Notes: generated by a model from the sequence alone, not told the origin. DNA of 64,000 nt from CAKUIA01 sp044433115 (GCA_044433115.1 JAWXTY010000002.1:62001-126000); one strand, 5' to 3'; positions 33,274 to 41,497 are shown, numbered from the stretch's first letter. Made by a program: numbers and translations.

Positions 33274-35001
33274 ATGAAAGAAAATAAAATTACACAAAAA
33301 ATCGAAGAGGAATTAACTCTAAAGCCTAAAGAGCATATAGTTGAGCCTGTTCCAAGTGAACAGCTTAATGCAGAAGCTAAACTTAGGGCTAAGAAGCGTC
33401 CTTTATTAGAGAAAATTATTAAGTTGCTTAAGCGAGATGACTCTCCTTATAGAGAACTTATTATGAACGTAGAGCCTTTGGAGTCTAGGGTTGTATTGCT
33501 TGAAAATGGCGTTATGCAAAAGTTTGAAACAGAGCGTAAGGGTTCTGAAAGCTTAGTTGGTGCTATATTTAAAGGTAAGATACAAAATCTCGAAGCTGGC
33601 TTAAAGGCAGCCTTTGTTGATATAGGTCAACCTAAGAACGCATTCTTGCACTATTGGGACATCTTCCCATCTGTAACAGATAACTCTTATGAAGTTGTAC
33701 GTGAAAACAAAACTAAGGAGCAAAAAAAGCAAGTTGGCAAGTTTTCTGCAAAGGATATAGTGGATAAATTCCCTATAGGCACTGACATTATTGTACAAAT
33801 CACTAAGACTCAAATTGGTAGCAAAGGACCAAGGGTAACTACTAATATTGCTATTCCTGGTCGTTACTTGGTGCTTATGCCTTATGTGGGTCAATGTGGT
33901 ATTTCTCGTAAGATAGAGGACAAGCGTGAGCGTGATAGGATTAAGAAGATTTTAAAGTCTATGAAGCTACCTGAAGGTATGGGCGTTATCGTGCGTACAG
34001 CAGGGCAAGGCAAGCGTTGGACTTATTTCCAAAGAGACCTAAACATCTTGTTAAAGACTTGGAAGCAAATTCAAAAGAATATAGAAAAGACTAACAAGCC
34101 TTGCTTATTGTATAAAGAACCTGACTTAGTTGAAAGAACTTTAAGGGACTTCTTAACTGAAGAAACAGACAGAATTTTGATAGACAACCCTTCTCAATAC
34201 GAGAGAATGTTAGAGTCTGCTTTGGAAATTTCTGGCAGAGCTAAATCCAAGATAACTTTGTTTAAGGAAAATATACCTATATTTGAAAGGTATAATATTG
34301 AAAAGCAAATTGCTCAGACTTTCCAAAGAAGAGTATCTTTGCCTTCTGGTGGCGAAATTGTTATAGAAGAAACTGAGGCACTAACTGCAATCGACGTAAA
34401 CACAGGGGCTCATAAGGGGGCTAGTGAAGATGGTAAAGACTTTATCGTAATGGCGAATATCGAAGCTGTTAAGGAAGCTGCTCGTCAAGTACGTTTGAGA
34501 AATATCGGAGGTCTAATCATCATCGATACTGTAGATATGAAGAGTCGCAAGGATAGGCAAATTGTATATAAGACCCTCAAAGACGAGATGGAAGGCGATA
34601 AGGCAAAGAGCCACGTTCTACCTATATCTCAATTAGGTATTATACAAATGACAAGGCAAAGACACCAAATGAGTAACGCAGGTAATATTTATGTACCTTG
34701 TCCTTACTGTGCTGGCAAGGGTCTTGTAAAGAGTACAAAGACTATATGCTCTGAAATTCAAAGAAAGATTTTGATTGCAGCCCACAATTTGAGAAACTCT
34801 GGCGTAAATAAAGATAGCGTAATTTCTATGTTGATTTTACTTCACCCAGATAACTTGAAGCGTTTGCAAACTCAAGATTATGAGTATTTAGTTGTGCTTG
34901 AAAAAGAGTATAACATACATCTAACTTTCAGAGCAGACCCTTCTTTCCACGTAGAAAACTTCAGAATTTTAGACCCATTAACTAATAAGGTCTTGAAATA
35001 A
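33274..35001 (+). CDS. rng: Ribonuclease G/E family endoribonuclease
   Basis: 575 residues. After a lysine-rich N-terminal extension (about 60 residues) come the S1 domain, then the catalytic DNase I-like domain. Its two metal-binding aspartates are in T-A-I-D-V-N-T-G and I-I-I-D-T-V-D-M, the latter differing from the common F-I-D-M. The zinc-link C-P-Y-C near the C-terminus allows dimerisation. There is no long RNase E scaffold tail, so the RNase G name is preferred. The enzyme matures rRNA and starts mRNA decay. Its stop codon TAA lies within a remnant end of the dispersed MITE-like repeat, so the repeat fixes the C-terminus. Confidence 0.92.
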   Translation: MKENKITQKIEEELTLKPKEHIVEPVPSEQLNAEAKLRAKKRPLLEKIIKLLKRDDSPYRELIMNVEPLESRVVLLENGVMQKFETERKGSESLVGAIFKGKIQNLEAGLKAAFVDIGQPKNAFLHYWDIFPSVTDNSYEVVRENKTKEQKKQVGKFSAKDIVDKFPIGTDIIVQITKTQIGSKGPRVTTNIAIPGRYLVLMPYVGQCGISRKIEDKRERDRIKKILKSMKLPEGMGVIVRTAGQGKRWTYFQRDLNILLKTWKQIQKNIEKTNKPCLLYKEPDLVERTLRDFLTEETDRILIDNPSQYERMLESALEISGRAKSKITLFKENIPIFERYNIEKQIAQTFQRRVSLPSGGEIVIEETEALTAIDVNTGAHKGASEDGKDFIVMANIEAVKEAARQVRLRNIGGLIIIDTVDMKSRKDRQIVYKTLKDEMEGDKAKSHVLPISQLGIIQMTRQRHQMSNAGNIYVPCPYCAGKGLVKSTKTICSEIQRKILIAAHNLRNSGVNKDSVISMLILLHPDNLKRLQTQDYEYLVVLEKEYNIHLTFRADPSFHVENFRILDPLTNKVLK

Positions 35002-35017
35002 TTCTTTAGAACTCACT
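34999..35017 (+). repeat. Right-end remnant of the MITE-like family at the rng stop codon
   Basis: TAATTCTTTAGAACTCACTT matches the right end (TAATTTTTAGAACTCACC) with one inserted C and a changed tip. Its first three bases are the rng stop codon. The left end is gone. Confidence 0.6.
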
Positions 35018-35028
35018 TAAGGCAACTT

Positions 35029-35775
35029 ATGAAGAGAATAGATGAGCTTTTGTTTGAAAAAGGGCTTGCCCCAAGTAGGGCAAAGGCTCGCTCTTTGATT
35101 GAAGAAGGAGCTGTTTTTTGCAATGCAAAAGTGGTAGATAAACCCTCTCGTAAATTTGCAGACGACGCTGATATTCAAATTAAGGAAAATTCGCAAAGCC
35201 TTAAATATGTATCAAGGGGAGGGCTGAAACTCGAGAAGATTTTGGATTTTTGCCATCTAAATGTAAATGGATTTTCGGCATTAGACGCAGGAGCTTCCAC
35301 TGGAGGCTTTAGCGACTGTTTGTTGCAAAGGGGAGTCTCTAGCGTACTTTGCGTCGACATAGGTTCTGGACAGCTACACAAGACTTTGCTTGAAAACCCT
35401 AAGGTTACAAATCTCGAAAAATTCGACGTTAGAGACTTGACTTTAGACAATGCAAAAAACTCGCCCTTTGATATAATAGTAGGCGACTTATCCTTTATAT
35501 CGCTCGAAAAAGTCTTAGAAACTCTTTGGCTTTTACTAAAAAAAGGAGGCTATCTATTATGCTTAGTTAAACCCCAATTTGAGACAGACAAAGCCTTAAT
35601 ACGTCGCTCAAAGGGCATACTTCGAGACGAAGAAAAACGCTTGGAGTGCTTAGACAAAATCAAAAGCTTTGTGGAAACTAACTTAGAAAAAAGCAAAATC
35701 CTTGCAGTATGCGAGTCTCCCATATTAGGAGGCGATGGCAACAAGGAATTTTTAATTGCTGTAGAAAAGTCTTGA
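35029..35775 (+). CDS. tlyA: TlyA family rRNA methyltransferase / S4-domain protein
   Basis: 248 residues. An N-terminal S4 RNA-binding domain (about 1-60, with R-I-D-E-L-L-F-E and S-R-A-K-A-R-S-L-I) precedes an FtsJ-like SAM methyltransferase domain. That domain has the D-A-G-A-S-T-G-G-F-S-D-C motif I and a V-K-P-Q-F-E segment. TlyA proteins 2'-O-methylate cytidines in 16S and 23S rRNA; the haemolysin label is historical. It follows rng after 27 bp on the same strand, with the repeat remnant between. Which rRNA positions are modified here is unknown. Length and motifs are normal. Confidence 0.9.
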   Translation: MKRIDELLFEKGLAPSRAKARSLIEEGAVFCNAKVVDKPSRKFADDADIQIKENSQSLKYVSRGGLKLEKILDFCHLNVNGFSALDAGASTGGFSDCLLQRGVSSVLCVDIGSGQLHKTLLENPKVTNLEKFDVRDLTLDNAKNSPFDIIVGDLSFISLEKVLETLWLLLKKGGYLLCLVKPQFETDKALIRRSKGILRDEEKRLECLDKIKSFVETNLEKSKILAVCESPILGGDGNKEFLIAVEKS

Positions 35776-35838
35776 AAAATCTTAAAAGCTCTATCAAACT
35801 TTAAATAAATCTTAAATAAACTTTAAATTGAAAAAAAT

Positions 35839-35982
35839 ATGAAATTAAAATTGATTATATTATTGGCATTAGCCTCTCTCTTATCTGCTTGCGAAAGCAC
35901 AGACGAACACGGAGTAACTGTATCTAAAAATAGCATTTTTGGATATGTTTCTTCCCCTGATTTAGACAATTTAAACTCTTAA
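35839..35982 (+). CDS. Small lipoprotein, 47 residues
   Basis: A short frame too small for routine gene calling. It starts with a lipoprotein signal (K-L-K-L-I-I-L-L-A-L-A-S) ending in the lipobox L-S-A-C at residues 15-18. The mature part is only about 30 residues: C-E-S-T-D-E-H-G and then S/N-rich sequence with an I-F-G-Y segment. The ATG follows an A-rich stretch, and the gene sits 5 bp before the alcohol dehydrogenase start, so it may be co-translated with it. The function is unknown. The clean lipobox, the tight spacing and the absence of any overlap argue that it is real; no homologue is known to me. Confidence 0.65.
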   Translation: MKLKLIILLALASLLSACESTDEHGVTVSKNSIFGYVSSPDLDNLNS

Positions 35983-35987
35983 TTATT

Positions 35988-37136
35988 ATGGAAAATTTTG
36001 TATACGAAAACCCAACCAAGGTTGTTTTTGGTACAGGCGTTGTAAACACTCTTGGCAAGTCTGCAAAGAAATATGGCTCAAAGGCTCTATTTGTTTATGG
36101 TATGAATAGTATCAAAAAAAGTGGCTTATACGAACTCGTTTTAGAGCAACTTGCCTCAGAAAATATTGAAGTAATCGAACACGGAGGCGTAAAAGCTAAC
36201 CCTATTTACTCCCACACAAAGGAGGGCGTAGACAAGGCTAGAGCAAACGAGATTGACCTCATCGTCGCAGTTGGTGGAGGTAGTGTTATCGACGAAGCTA
36301 AGGCGATTTCTATAGGTGCAAAGGGTATAGACTTTTGGGAGCATATGCTCGGCAAAGTTGCAGTAAAAGAAGCTACACCAATCGTATCTGTTCTAACTAT
36401 GCCTGCAACTGGTAGCGAAGTAAATGGTGGCTTTGTCATTATGAAAGATAAAGAAAAGTTTGCTGGAAATGGTGGCTCTCTAACTCACCCAAGAGTATCT
36501 TTCTTAGACCCTACTTACACTCTAACTATTCCTAAAGAACAAGTTGCATACGCTGCTGCAGATATGCTTGCTCACCTTTGCGAGCCTTATTTTGTTACTA
36601 CAAATAAAGAGCGTTGCGTAAGCGATTTCTACATAGAAGCAGTGTCAAAATCTATAATAGATAGTGCCAAGAAAATTCAAAAAGACCCTAATGACCTAGA
36701 TGCTAGAGCCTCCTTTATGTGGGCAAGTTCCCTCGCTTGGAATGGACAAAGTCGTCTCGGCTTAGGCTACACATACCTACCTTGTCATGCTATGGAGCAC
36801 CCAATGAGTGCCTTATACGACATCGCTCACGGAGCAGGTCTATCTATGCTAATCCCAGCTTGGCTCGAATATATGAGCGTTACTCTAAACGACAGGATTA
36901 TGAGCTTTGGCAAGAATATCCTCCAAGTAGAAGCCGAAACCACAGGCGAAGTTATCGACGCCCTAATCGACTTCTACAGAGAAATCGGAGCTCCTACAAC
37001 TTGGTCTGAAGTAAATATCCAAAACCCAGACTACGAAACCCTAAGCCAAGAAGCCCACAAGCTATTCACCCTCTGGCAAATTAAATCAGAACATTACGAA
37101 ATTTTCGATGTAGAAAATATCTATAGACTCATTTAA
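35988..37136 (+). CDS. Iron-containing alcohol dehydrogenase (YqhD/BDH type)
   Basis: 382 residues. The NAD(P) domain has the N-P-T-K-V-V-F-G-T-G start and the G-G-G-S-V-I-D-E-A-K motif. The metal site is intact: D in A-A-D-M-L-A-H, the following H, and the two histidines of C-H-A-M-E-H and I-A-H-G-A-G. The overall pattern fits the butanol-dehydrogenase/YqhD branch, usually NADPH-dependent and acting on short aldehydes. It could serve fermentative alcohol production or aldehyde detoxification. It is preceded by the small lipoprotein gene and followed by a repeat that contains a strong terminator. Cofactor preference and substrate are not shown by the sequence. Confidence 0.9.
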   Translation: MENFVYENPTKVVFGTGVVNTLGKSAKKYGSKALFVYGMNSIKKSGLYELVLEQLASENIEVIEHGGVKANPIYSHTKEGVDKARANEIDLIVAVGGGSVIDEAKAISIGAKGIDFWEHMLGKVAVKEATPIVSVLTMPATGSEVNGGFVIMKDKEKFAGNGGSLTHPRVSFLDPTYTLTIPKEQVAYAAADMLAHLCEPYFVTTNKERCVSDFYIEAVSKSIIDSAKKIQKDPNDLDARASFMWASSLAWNGQSRLGLGYTYLPCHAMEHPMSALYDIAHGAGLSMLIPAWLEYMSVTLNDRIMSFGKNILQVEAETTGEVIDALIDFYREIGAPTTWSEVNIQNPDYETLSQEAHKLFTLWQIKSEHYEIFDVENIYRLI

Positions 37137-37151
37137 TAAACAAGTAAGAGA

Positions 37152-37238
37152 GAAAGAGAAGTATCTCTTTCGAATTATATACAATCTATTTTAGATTTTA
37201 GGCTTTGCACTTGAGGGTGCAAAGTTTTTTGTGTCTTA
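37152..37238 (+). repeat. Terminator-bearing repeat, direct copy; alcohol dehydrogenase terminator
   Basis: A GAAAGAGA-AGTA-TCTCTTTC hairpin (37152-37171), an AT spacer, then CTTTGCAC-TTGAGG-GTGCAAAG (37203-37224) with six T. It is the inverted near-identical partner of 13793-13879. The T run makes it a good plus-strand terminator before the convergent rdgB gene. Confidence 0.75.
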
Positions 37239-37256
37239 GGGGCTGGCTGGCTTTTT

Positions 37257-37862
37257 CTAAATCTTATTTAAGAAATCTAATAATAGAGTTAGGGCTTTGC
37301 CTCTGTGGCTGATGGAGTGTTTTAGGGTAGAGTCGATTTGGGCTGTTGTTTTGTTAAATTCTTTATATAGAAATAGGGGGTCGTAGCCAAAGCCATTTTC
37401 GCCTATTTCTTCTTCTATAATATAGCCTTCAACTTTGCCTTCAAAGATATACTCTTTGCCATCTGGGCTTAATAGGGCAAGACTACATACAAAGCGTGCT
37501 GTGCGATTTTCAAGGGGGATACCTTTGAGTTCTCTTAGTAGTTTTGCGTTATTTGCTTTATCTGCACCTTCACCTGATACCCCAGCGTATCTTGCTGAGT
37601 GTATAGAGGGAGCACCTCCTAAGGCGTCTACGCACAAGCCACTATCGTCTGCCAATATATAAGCATTTGCAGGGGCAAGTTCCTTCAAGGCATAAGCTTT
37701 AAGCAGGGCATTGCCTTTGAAAGTGTTTTCGCATTCATCTACTTCGGGCATAGCCCCAAGAGCCTTTGCAGAAAGTAGCTCAAAGTTTGTATTTTCGAGC
37801 ATTTGAGCAAATTCTTCAGTTTTGTGGGCGTTGCCTGTGGCTAAATAGATAGTTTTTTTCAT
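37257..37862 (-). CDS. rdgB: XTP/dITP diphosphatase (RdgB/HAM1)
   Basis: 201 residues of the HAM1 family. It opens with L-A-T-G-N-A-H-K-T-E-E, then L-A-D-D-S-G-L-C-V-D-A-L with the catalytic aspartates, G-A-P-S-I-H-S-A-R-Y-A-G, and the G-F-G-Y-D-P-L-F segment. The enzyme removes deaminated purine triphosphates (ITP, XTP, dITP) from the nucleotide pool. It is the last gene of a minus-strand unit after coaD and the HD nuclease, and ends 27 bp from the terminator repeat of the convergent dehydrogenase. All family motifs are intact and the length is normal. Confidence 0.95.
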   Translation of the reverse strand: MKKTIYLATGNAHKTEEFAQMLENTNFELLSAKALGAMPEVDECENTFKGNALLKAYALKELAPANAYILADDSGLCVDALGGAPSIHSARYAGVSGEGADKANNAKLLRELKGIPLENRTARFVCSLALLSPDGKEYIFEGKVEGYIIEEEIGENGFGYDPLFLYKEFNKTTAQIDSTLKHSISHRGKALTLLLDFLNKI

Positions 37863-37874
37863 AGGAGAAAAGCT

Positions 37875-38846
37875 TTATTTATTTTCAGTTTGTTGTTCTC
37901 TTTTAGGAAGTAATAGCCTAACTTTTTCTAGGGCAAAAACAGGGTCTGAGAACTCGCCAGTAGACTTTTCTAGGGCTTCTTTAAGCGATTGCATTTTTGC
38001 GTCTAGGTGGTCCATAGATGCAACAAATACAGCTTCTGGAGTAGAAGGCAATACTAAAGCTCCCCACTCAATCATTCCGTGATGGCTCAATATTATATGC
38101 TCTAATCTTTCTAGGGTATCAGCGTCAAGCTTAGCCATTATACCAGCTTTGCGTACCATTTTGTAAGACGAGATTATGTGTCCTTGTAGCATTCCACTTC
38201 TAGTTTTGCCAAAAGACATACCTTGAGTGTATTCTTCAACTTTACCTATGTCGTGGCAGATTATACCAGCTAAGCATATATTTCTGTCGATGAATGGGTA
38301 GTTTTCAAAAAGCTTATCTGCGAGTTGGGCAGTACTTAGAGTATGCTCTAAAAGTCCGTGTACAAATGCGTGGTGCATAGACTTTGCTGCAGTGCTTGTA
38401 TAGAAATTATCGCCTGCTTCTTCGAGTGCTAATCTTACAGTTTTTTGCAAAGCTTCTTCTGTTATAGACTCGATTAGAGCTTCGAGGTCTTGCCTCATTT
38501 TGATTGGGTCTTTTTCAGAAGTAGGGCATAGCTGAGACTTAAAGTAGTTTAGGTCTTCGTCTCTAATTTTCACTAATTCCTCTAAACGTGGGCTAGGCTT
38601 TTCATTATAAAAATCTGCTCTACCTCTTAGCGTGTAAGCTTGACCAACCTTACTTGCCCTTATGCTTGAATAAATGCTATTGTCAGGAAACGCCATAAAG
38701 CTAATTTGCCCTGACTTATCAGAAAAGTCTGCTATCATAAATTCAGAGCCATTTTTAGCTGCTCTAGTTTGTACTTGATTTAATACTGCTACGAGTTCGA
38801 ATATCTCGCCACGAGATAAAGTTTTTAGTTCTTTTATATTTGTCAT
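37875..38846 (-). CDS. OB-fold plus HD-domain 3'-5' exoribonuclease, YhaM-like
   Basis: 323 residues. An N-terminal OB-fold nucleic-acid binding domain (about 10-95) is followed by an HD phosphohydrolase domain, with metal residues in H-A-F-V-H-G-L-L-E-H-T and C-H-D-I-G-K near residues 163 and 200, and a later H-H in L-S-H-H-G. This is the YhaM/CBF1 arrangement known in Firmicutes as a 3'-5' exoribonuclease. Here an RNA or oligonucleotide substrate is likely but unproven. It lies 12 bp upstream of rdgB and 27 bp after coaD, all in one direction. Length and domain order match the family. Confidence 0.85.
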   Translation of the reverse strand: MTNIKELKTLSRGEIFELVAVLNQVQTRAAKNGSEFMIADFSDKSGQISFMAFPDNSIYSSIRASKVGQAYTLRGRADFYNEKPSPRLEELVKIRDEDLNYFKSQLCPTSEKDPIKMRQDLEALIESITEEALQKTVRLALEEAGDNFYTSTAAKSMHHAFVHGLLEHTLSTAQLADKLFENYPFIDRNICLAGIICHDIGKVEEYTQGMSFGKTRSGMLQGHIISSYKMVRKAGIMAKLDADTLERLEHIILSHHGMIEWGALVLPSTPEAVFVASMDHLDAKMQSLKEALEKSTGEFSDPVFALEKVRLLLPKREQQTENK

Positions 38847-38873
38847 ATTCTAAATTATTTTATTTTTTATAAA

Positions 38874-39356
38874 TTATTGTTTGTTTCTTTCAATTAGTGC
38901 CTTTAGTACATTTTTGGGTACAAAGTCTTTAATTTTGTCTGCATTAAAGTGAGATACTTCTCTAATTAAAGTAGAGCTTGTAAAGAAATAAGAAGAAGAA
39001 GGCATTAAAAGTATAGTTTCTATTTCAGAGTTCATATGCCTATTCATCTGTGCAAGTTGAAATTCATATTCAAAATCAGACATAACCCTCAATCCTCTAA
39101 TTAGTGCTACAGCGTTGTTCTTCTTTGCAAAGTCTATAGTCAATCCCTTTAATATTTCTATCTTAGCTCCCTTTAAATCCTTGATATTTTCTGCTATAAG
39201 CTCGTATCTCTCTTCAAAAGTGAACATAGGGTTCTTGCCTGCATTCTTGGCGATAGCAACGATAACTTCATCGAAAATCGCCAAAGCTCGCTTAAGTATA
39301 TCTAAATGTCCAAGTGTAAATGGGTCGAATGACCCTGCATATATTGCTGTTTTCAT
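38874..39356 (-). CDS. coaD: Phosphopantetheine adenylyltransferase
   Basis: 160 residues of the nucleotidyltransferase superfamily. The A-G-S-F-D-P-F-T-L-G-H motif at residues 6-16 holds the T/H-x-G-H ATP-binding histidine. A G-L-R segment and the C-terminal S-S-S-Y-F-F-T-S-S-T-L-I-R-E motif, which binds ATP phosphates, complete the site. CoaD makes dephospho-CoA, the penultimate step of coenzyme A synthesis. It heads the coaD-HD-rdgB unit and is divergent from pgsA across a 69-bp gap. Everything expected of the family is present. Confidence 0.95.
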   Translation of the reverse strand: MKTAIYAGSFDPFTLGHLDILKRALAIFDEVIVAIAKNAGKNPMFTFEERYELIAENIKDLKGAKIEILKGLTIDFAKKNNAVALIRGLRVMSDFEYEFQLAQMNRHMNSEIETILLMPSSSYFFTSSTLIREVSHFNADKIKDFVPKNVLKALIERNKQ

Positions 39357-39373
39357 TAAATGTTAAAAAATGA

Positions 39374-39402
39374 TTGCTCTTTTATAGTTATTTTGGTCTA
39401 GT
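39374..39402 (+). promoter_or_regulatory. Promoter-like motif before pgsA
   Basis: TTGCTC (39374-39379), 17 bp, TCTAGT (39397-39402), about 24 bp before the pgsA ATG. The spacer is T-rich and ends in TTTTGG, as in the motif before ppk. The same arrangement appears at 9602, 46000 and 61479. Confidence 0.4.
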
Positions 39403-39425
39403 TATATTTTTAAAATAATTAATAT

Positions 39426-40025
39426 ATGAATTTACCTAATATAATAACTTTGGCAAGAGTAATCATTAGCTTTCTTGTCTGTATAGTGCTTTGTTTCAAT
39501 TTTTCTTATGCAGCAACTACAGCTTATGTATTATATGTAGTCGCATCTTTGAGCGATTGGTTAGATGGCTACTTCGCTCGTAAAAGCAATTTAATCACAA
39601 ATTTTGGTAAGTTTATGGACGCTCTTTGCGACAAAATTATGATTTTAGGCATAGTTATTATGCTCATTGCACTAGATACCTTTGAATGGGCTACCCTCCT
39701 TGTTGCGTTTTGTACATTGCTAACTATTACTCGTGAGTTCTTTGTAAGTGGCTTAAGAATGTTGGCAGCTAAAGACTCCATAGTCATCGCAGCAGATAAA
39801 TATGGCAAGATTAAAACAATTATTCAAATGCTAGGCGTAGGCTCTGTGTTGCTTGCCCATTGCATAGCTCTCGATTTTGCTTGCATAAATATTTCATATC
39901 AAGAAATTAGCCTAAGCCAATTTTTCCTAAACTTAGGCATAGCCCTATACGTGCTTTCTACATTCTTTGCAGTGCAATCTGGCATCGCATACACAATTAA
40001 ATATGGACACGTATTTAAGAGCTAA
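39426..40025 (+). CDS. pgsA: CDP-diacylglycerol-glycerol-3-phosphate 3-phosphatidyltransferase
   Basis: 199 residues with about five membrane helices. The CDP-alcohol phosphotransferase signature D-x2-D-G-x2-A-R-x8-G-x3-D-x3-D is complete at about residues 43-68. PgsA makes phosphatidylglycerol phosphate from CDP-diacylglycerol and glycerol 3-phosphate in the inner membrane. The next gene, pgpA, removes the phosphate, so the two adjacent genes complete phosphatidylglycerol synthesis. A degenerate end of the MITE-like repeat occupies the 53-bp gap between them. Other CDP-alcohol phosphotransferases share the motif, so the PG-phosphate assignment rests partly on pgpA. Confidence 0.92.
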   Translation: MNLPNIITLARVIISFLVCIVLCFNFSYAATTAYVLYVVASLSDWLDGYFARKSNLITNFGKFMDALCDKIMILGIVIMLIALDTFEWATLLVAFCTLLTITREFFVSGLRMLAAKDSIVIAADKYGKIKTIIQMLGVGSVLLAHCIALDFACINISYQEISLSQFFLNLGIALYVLSTFFAVQSGIAYTIKYGHVFKS

Positions 40026-40029
40026 TTAT

Positions 40030-40078
40030 GGGTGGGTTCTAAAAATTAGTTTTTAAAAAGTAAAAGAAAAATACACCC
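40030..40078 (+). repeat. Left-end remnant of the MITE-like family between pgsA and pgpA
   Basis: GGGTGGGTTCTAAAAATTAG at 40030-40049 matches the left terminal repeat with one change (A to G). The right side is degenerate (ACACCC directly before the pgpA ATG). It starts 4 bp after the pgsA stop codon. Confidence 0.65.
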
Positions 40079-40585
40079 ATGTTTAAACTTAGAAAATTTA
40101 TAGCCCTCTTAGGCAAACAAAGAGTAATAAACATCGCAAGGCTTGCCCCTATAGGCGATTTACCTGCCCCTGGCACTTTCGGTAGCATAGCTGGCATATT
40201 CTTCTATGTATTAGTACTCTTTTATCTGCCAACTATCCCCCTAATCATAGTATCTGCCATCTTAGCCTACATCGCTATAAACCTATGCGACCTCGCCGAA
40301 GAATATATGCACGCAAAAGACCCCTCAGACATCGTCCTTGACGAATTTGTCGCTATCCCCCTTTGCTTCATTGGCATAAATTGGGCAGAATTTGGTTCAT
40401 ACTCCTTCATAATTATCTTCTTGGGTTTCGCCCTCTTCAGATTTTTTGACATACTTAAACCCCTCGGCATCAAAAAAGTACAAAACCTAAAAGGAGGCTT
40501 AGGCTGCGTTATCGACGACACCCTAGCTGCCCTCGCATCTTGTGTATGCCTACACCTAATTATATATTTATATAATTATAATTAA
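40079..40585 (+). CDS. pgpA: Phosphatidylglycerophosphatase A
   Basis: 168 residues of the PgpA family with three to four hydrophobic segments. Family motifs: I-G-D-L-P-A-P-G-T-F-G-S near residue 25, D-P-S-D-I-V-L-D-E-F near 80, and G-L-G-C-V-I-D-D near the C-terminus. These hold the conserved acidic residues of the metal-dependent phosphatase. It dephosphorylates phosphatidylglycerol phosphate made by the adjacent pgsA product. It follows a repeat remnant that touches its start codon, so that remnant also supplies its leader. After its stop comes the three-hairpin repeat. The assignment is well supported. Confidence 0.92.
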   Translation: MFKLRKFIALLGKQRVINIARLAPIGDLPAPGTFGSIAGIFFYVLVLFYLPTIPLIIVSAILAYIAINLCDLAEEYMHAKDPSDIVLDEFVAIPLCFIGINWAEFGSYSFIIIFLGFALFRFFDILKPLGIKKVQNLKGGLGCVIDDTLAALASCVCLHLIIYLYNYN

Positions 40586-40602
40586 AAGAGAAAGAGAAAA
40601 GG

Positions 40603-40679
40603 CTAAGGGGTTTTACCCCTTAGAACCCCACTTAAGGGCTGGTTTCGCCCTTAAGAAACCCAAACAAGTGAGGCACTTG
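40603..40679 (+). repeat. Three-hairpin repeat, copy B
   Basis: Hairpin 1: CTAAGGGG-TTTTA-CCCCTTAG (40603-40623). Hairpin 2: CTTAAGGGC-TGGTTTC-GCCCTTAAG (40631-40655). Hairpin 3: CAAGTG-AGG-CACTTG (40665-40679). All stems are perfect. The tail (ATACCATAGTTTTGGC and on) resembles that after the copy at 63796. It begins 18 bp after the pgpA stop. A second structure at 40767-40798 follows. No gene is seen in 40680-40991. Confidence 0.75.
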
Positions 40680-40766
40680 ATACCATAGTTTTGGCTTGGT
40701 TGAAATGTGTTGATTAGAGTGTTTTCTTAGGGGTGCTAGTCGACTGCCCGTCCTTCTTTTTCTTGA

Positions 40767-40798
40767 AGATTTTAGGCTTTGCACTTGAGGGTGCAAAG
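40767..40798 (+). repeat. Solitary copy of the CTTTGCAC hairpin without T run
   Basis: The 32-bp segment from AGATTTTAGG through GTGCAAAG is identical to that in the terminator-bearing repeats at 37152 and 13793, but is followed by GGGGGG instead of T residues, so it would not terminate. The remaining 190 bp to rpsT contain no recognised gene; TTTACA (40914-40919) with a TTTTAT box 17 bp on may be the rpsT promoter. Confidence 0.6.
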
Positions 40799-40991
40799 GG
40801 GGGTAGATGGGGCTGTAAAGTTAGGGCTTTATGCAATTACGTCAGGCTCTGTGGTGTATTTCTTAGCTTTTGGGGGATAAATTTCATTAATTTTGAGAAA
40901 AATGAAAAAAGTTCTTTACAAATTTTATGAGCTGTGCTTTTATTTACGTTTAATTTTTTGAATTTTAAGGAATAAAGAATAAAATAAAGCA

Positions 40992-41252
40992 ATGGCTAAT
41001 AATAAATCATCAGAAAAAGACATTCGTCGTACAGCAAAACGCACAGAAGCAAACCGTATGGCTAAAAGTCGCTTGAAGACTTTGTCTAGAGCATCAAAAG
41101 AATCTAAGGACGTTGAGTCTTTGAAAGTTAACGCAAGCAAATTAGTTGCAGCTATGGATAAGGCTGTTAAGACTAATAAAGTTCATAAGAACAAAGCTAA
41201 TAAAGTTAAGAGTAACTTGGCTAAGGCTATCAACAAGATGGCTGCTGCTTAA
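40992..41252 (+). CDS. rpsT: Ribosomal protein bS20
   Basis: 86 residues, very basic and alanine-rich, with the helical-bundle pattern of bS20: N-N-K-S-S-E-K-D-I-R-R at the start, an R-M-A-K-S-R-L-K segment and repeated K-A-N-K-V-K motifs toward the end. bS20 binds the 16S 5' domain and helix 44 of the 30S subunit. The gene is monocistronic. Its intrinsic terminator is at 41498, but a 204-bp MITE-like element lies between the stop codon and that terminator, so the mRNA would carry the element as a long palindromic 3' untranslated region. Confidence 0.94.
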   Translation: MANNKSSEKDIRRTAKRTEANRMAKSRLKTLSRASKESKDVESLKVNASKLVAAMDKAVKTNKVHKNKANKVKSNLAKAINKMAAA

Positions 41253-41275
41253 GCTTCTTGCTTAGACAAACTTTA

Positions 41276-41479
41276 GGTGAGTTCTAAAAATTGGTTTTTT
41301 CAAGAAAGCAAAAACTTTGTTTTTGCACTCAGATAAGTTACAATTGCTCTTTTTAGCCTATTTTTGCTTGAATTTCCTTGTTTTTACGTTAAATAATTGC
41401 ATTATTCGCCTTAAAAAACAAGAAAATTACGCTAAAAATAGCCTTAAAAATAGCTAATTGCCAATTTTTAGAACTCACC
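41276..41479 (+). mobile_element. MITE-like inverted-repeat element, long copy 2 (204 bp)
   Basis: The same length and orientation as 14795-14998 with about five base differences, so recently mobile or gene-converted. Flanks read CTTTA before and TTTAG after, which is compatible with a 4-bp TTTA target duplication. TTGCTC occurs inside at 41344-41349. It is inserted between rpsT and its terminator. Confidence 0.85.
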
Positions 41480-41497
41480 TTTAGTTTAAATTTTCAC

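Noticed and set aside
40733..40930. A 65-codon frame before rpsT
   Set aside because: It covers the copied CTTTGCAC hairpin and the presumed rpsT promoter and has no coding signal.
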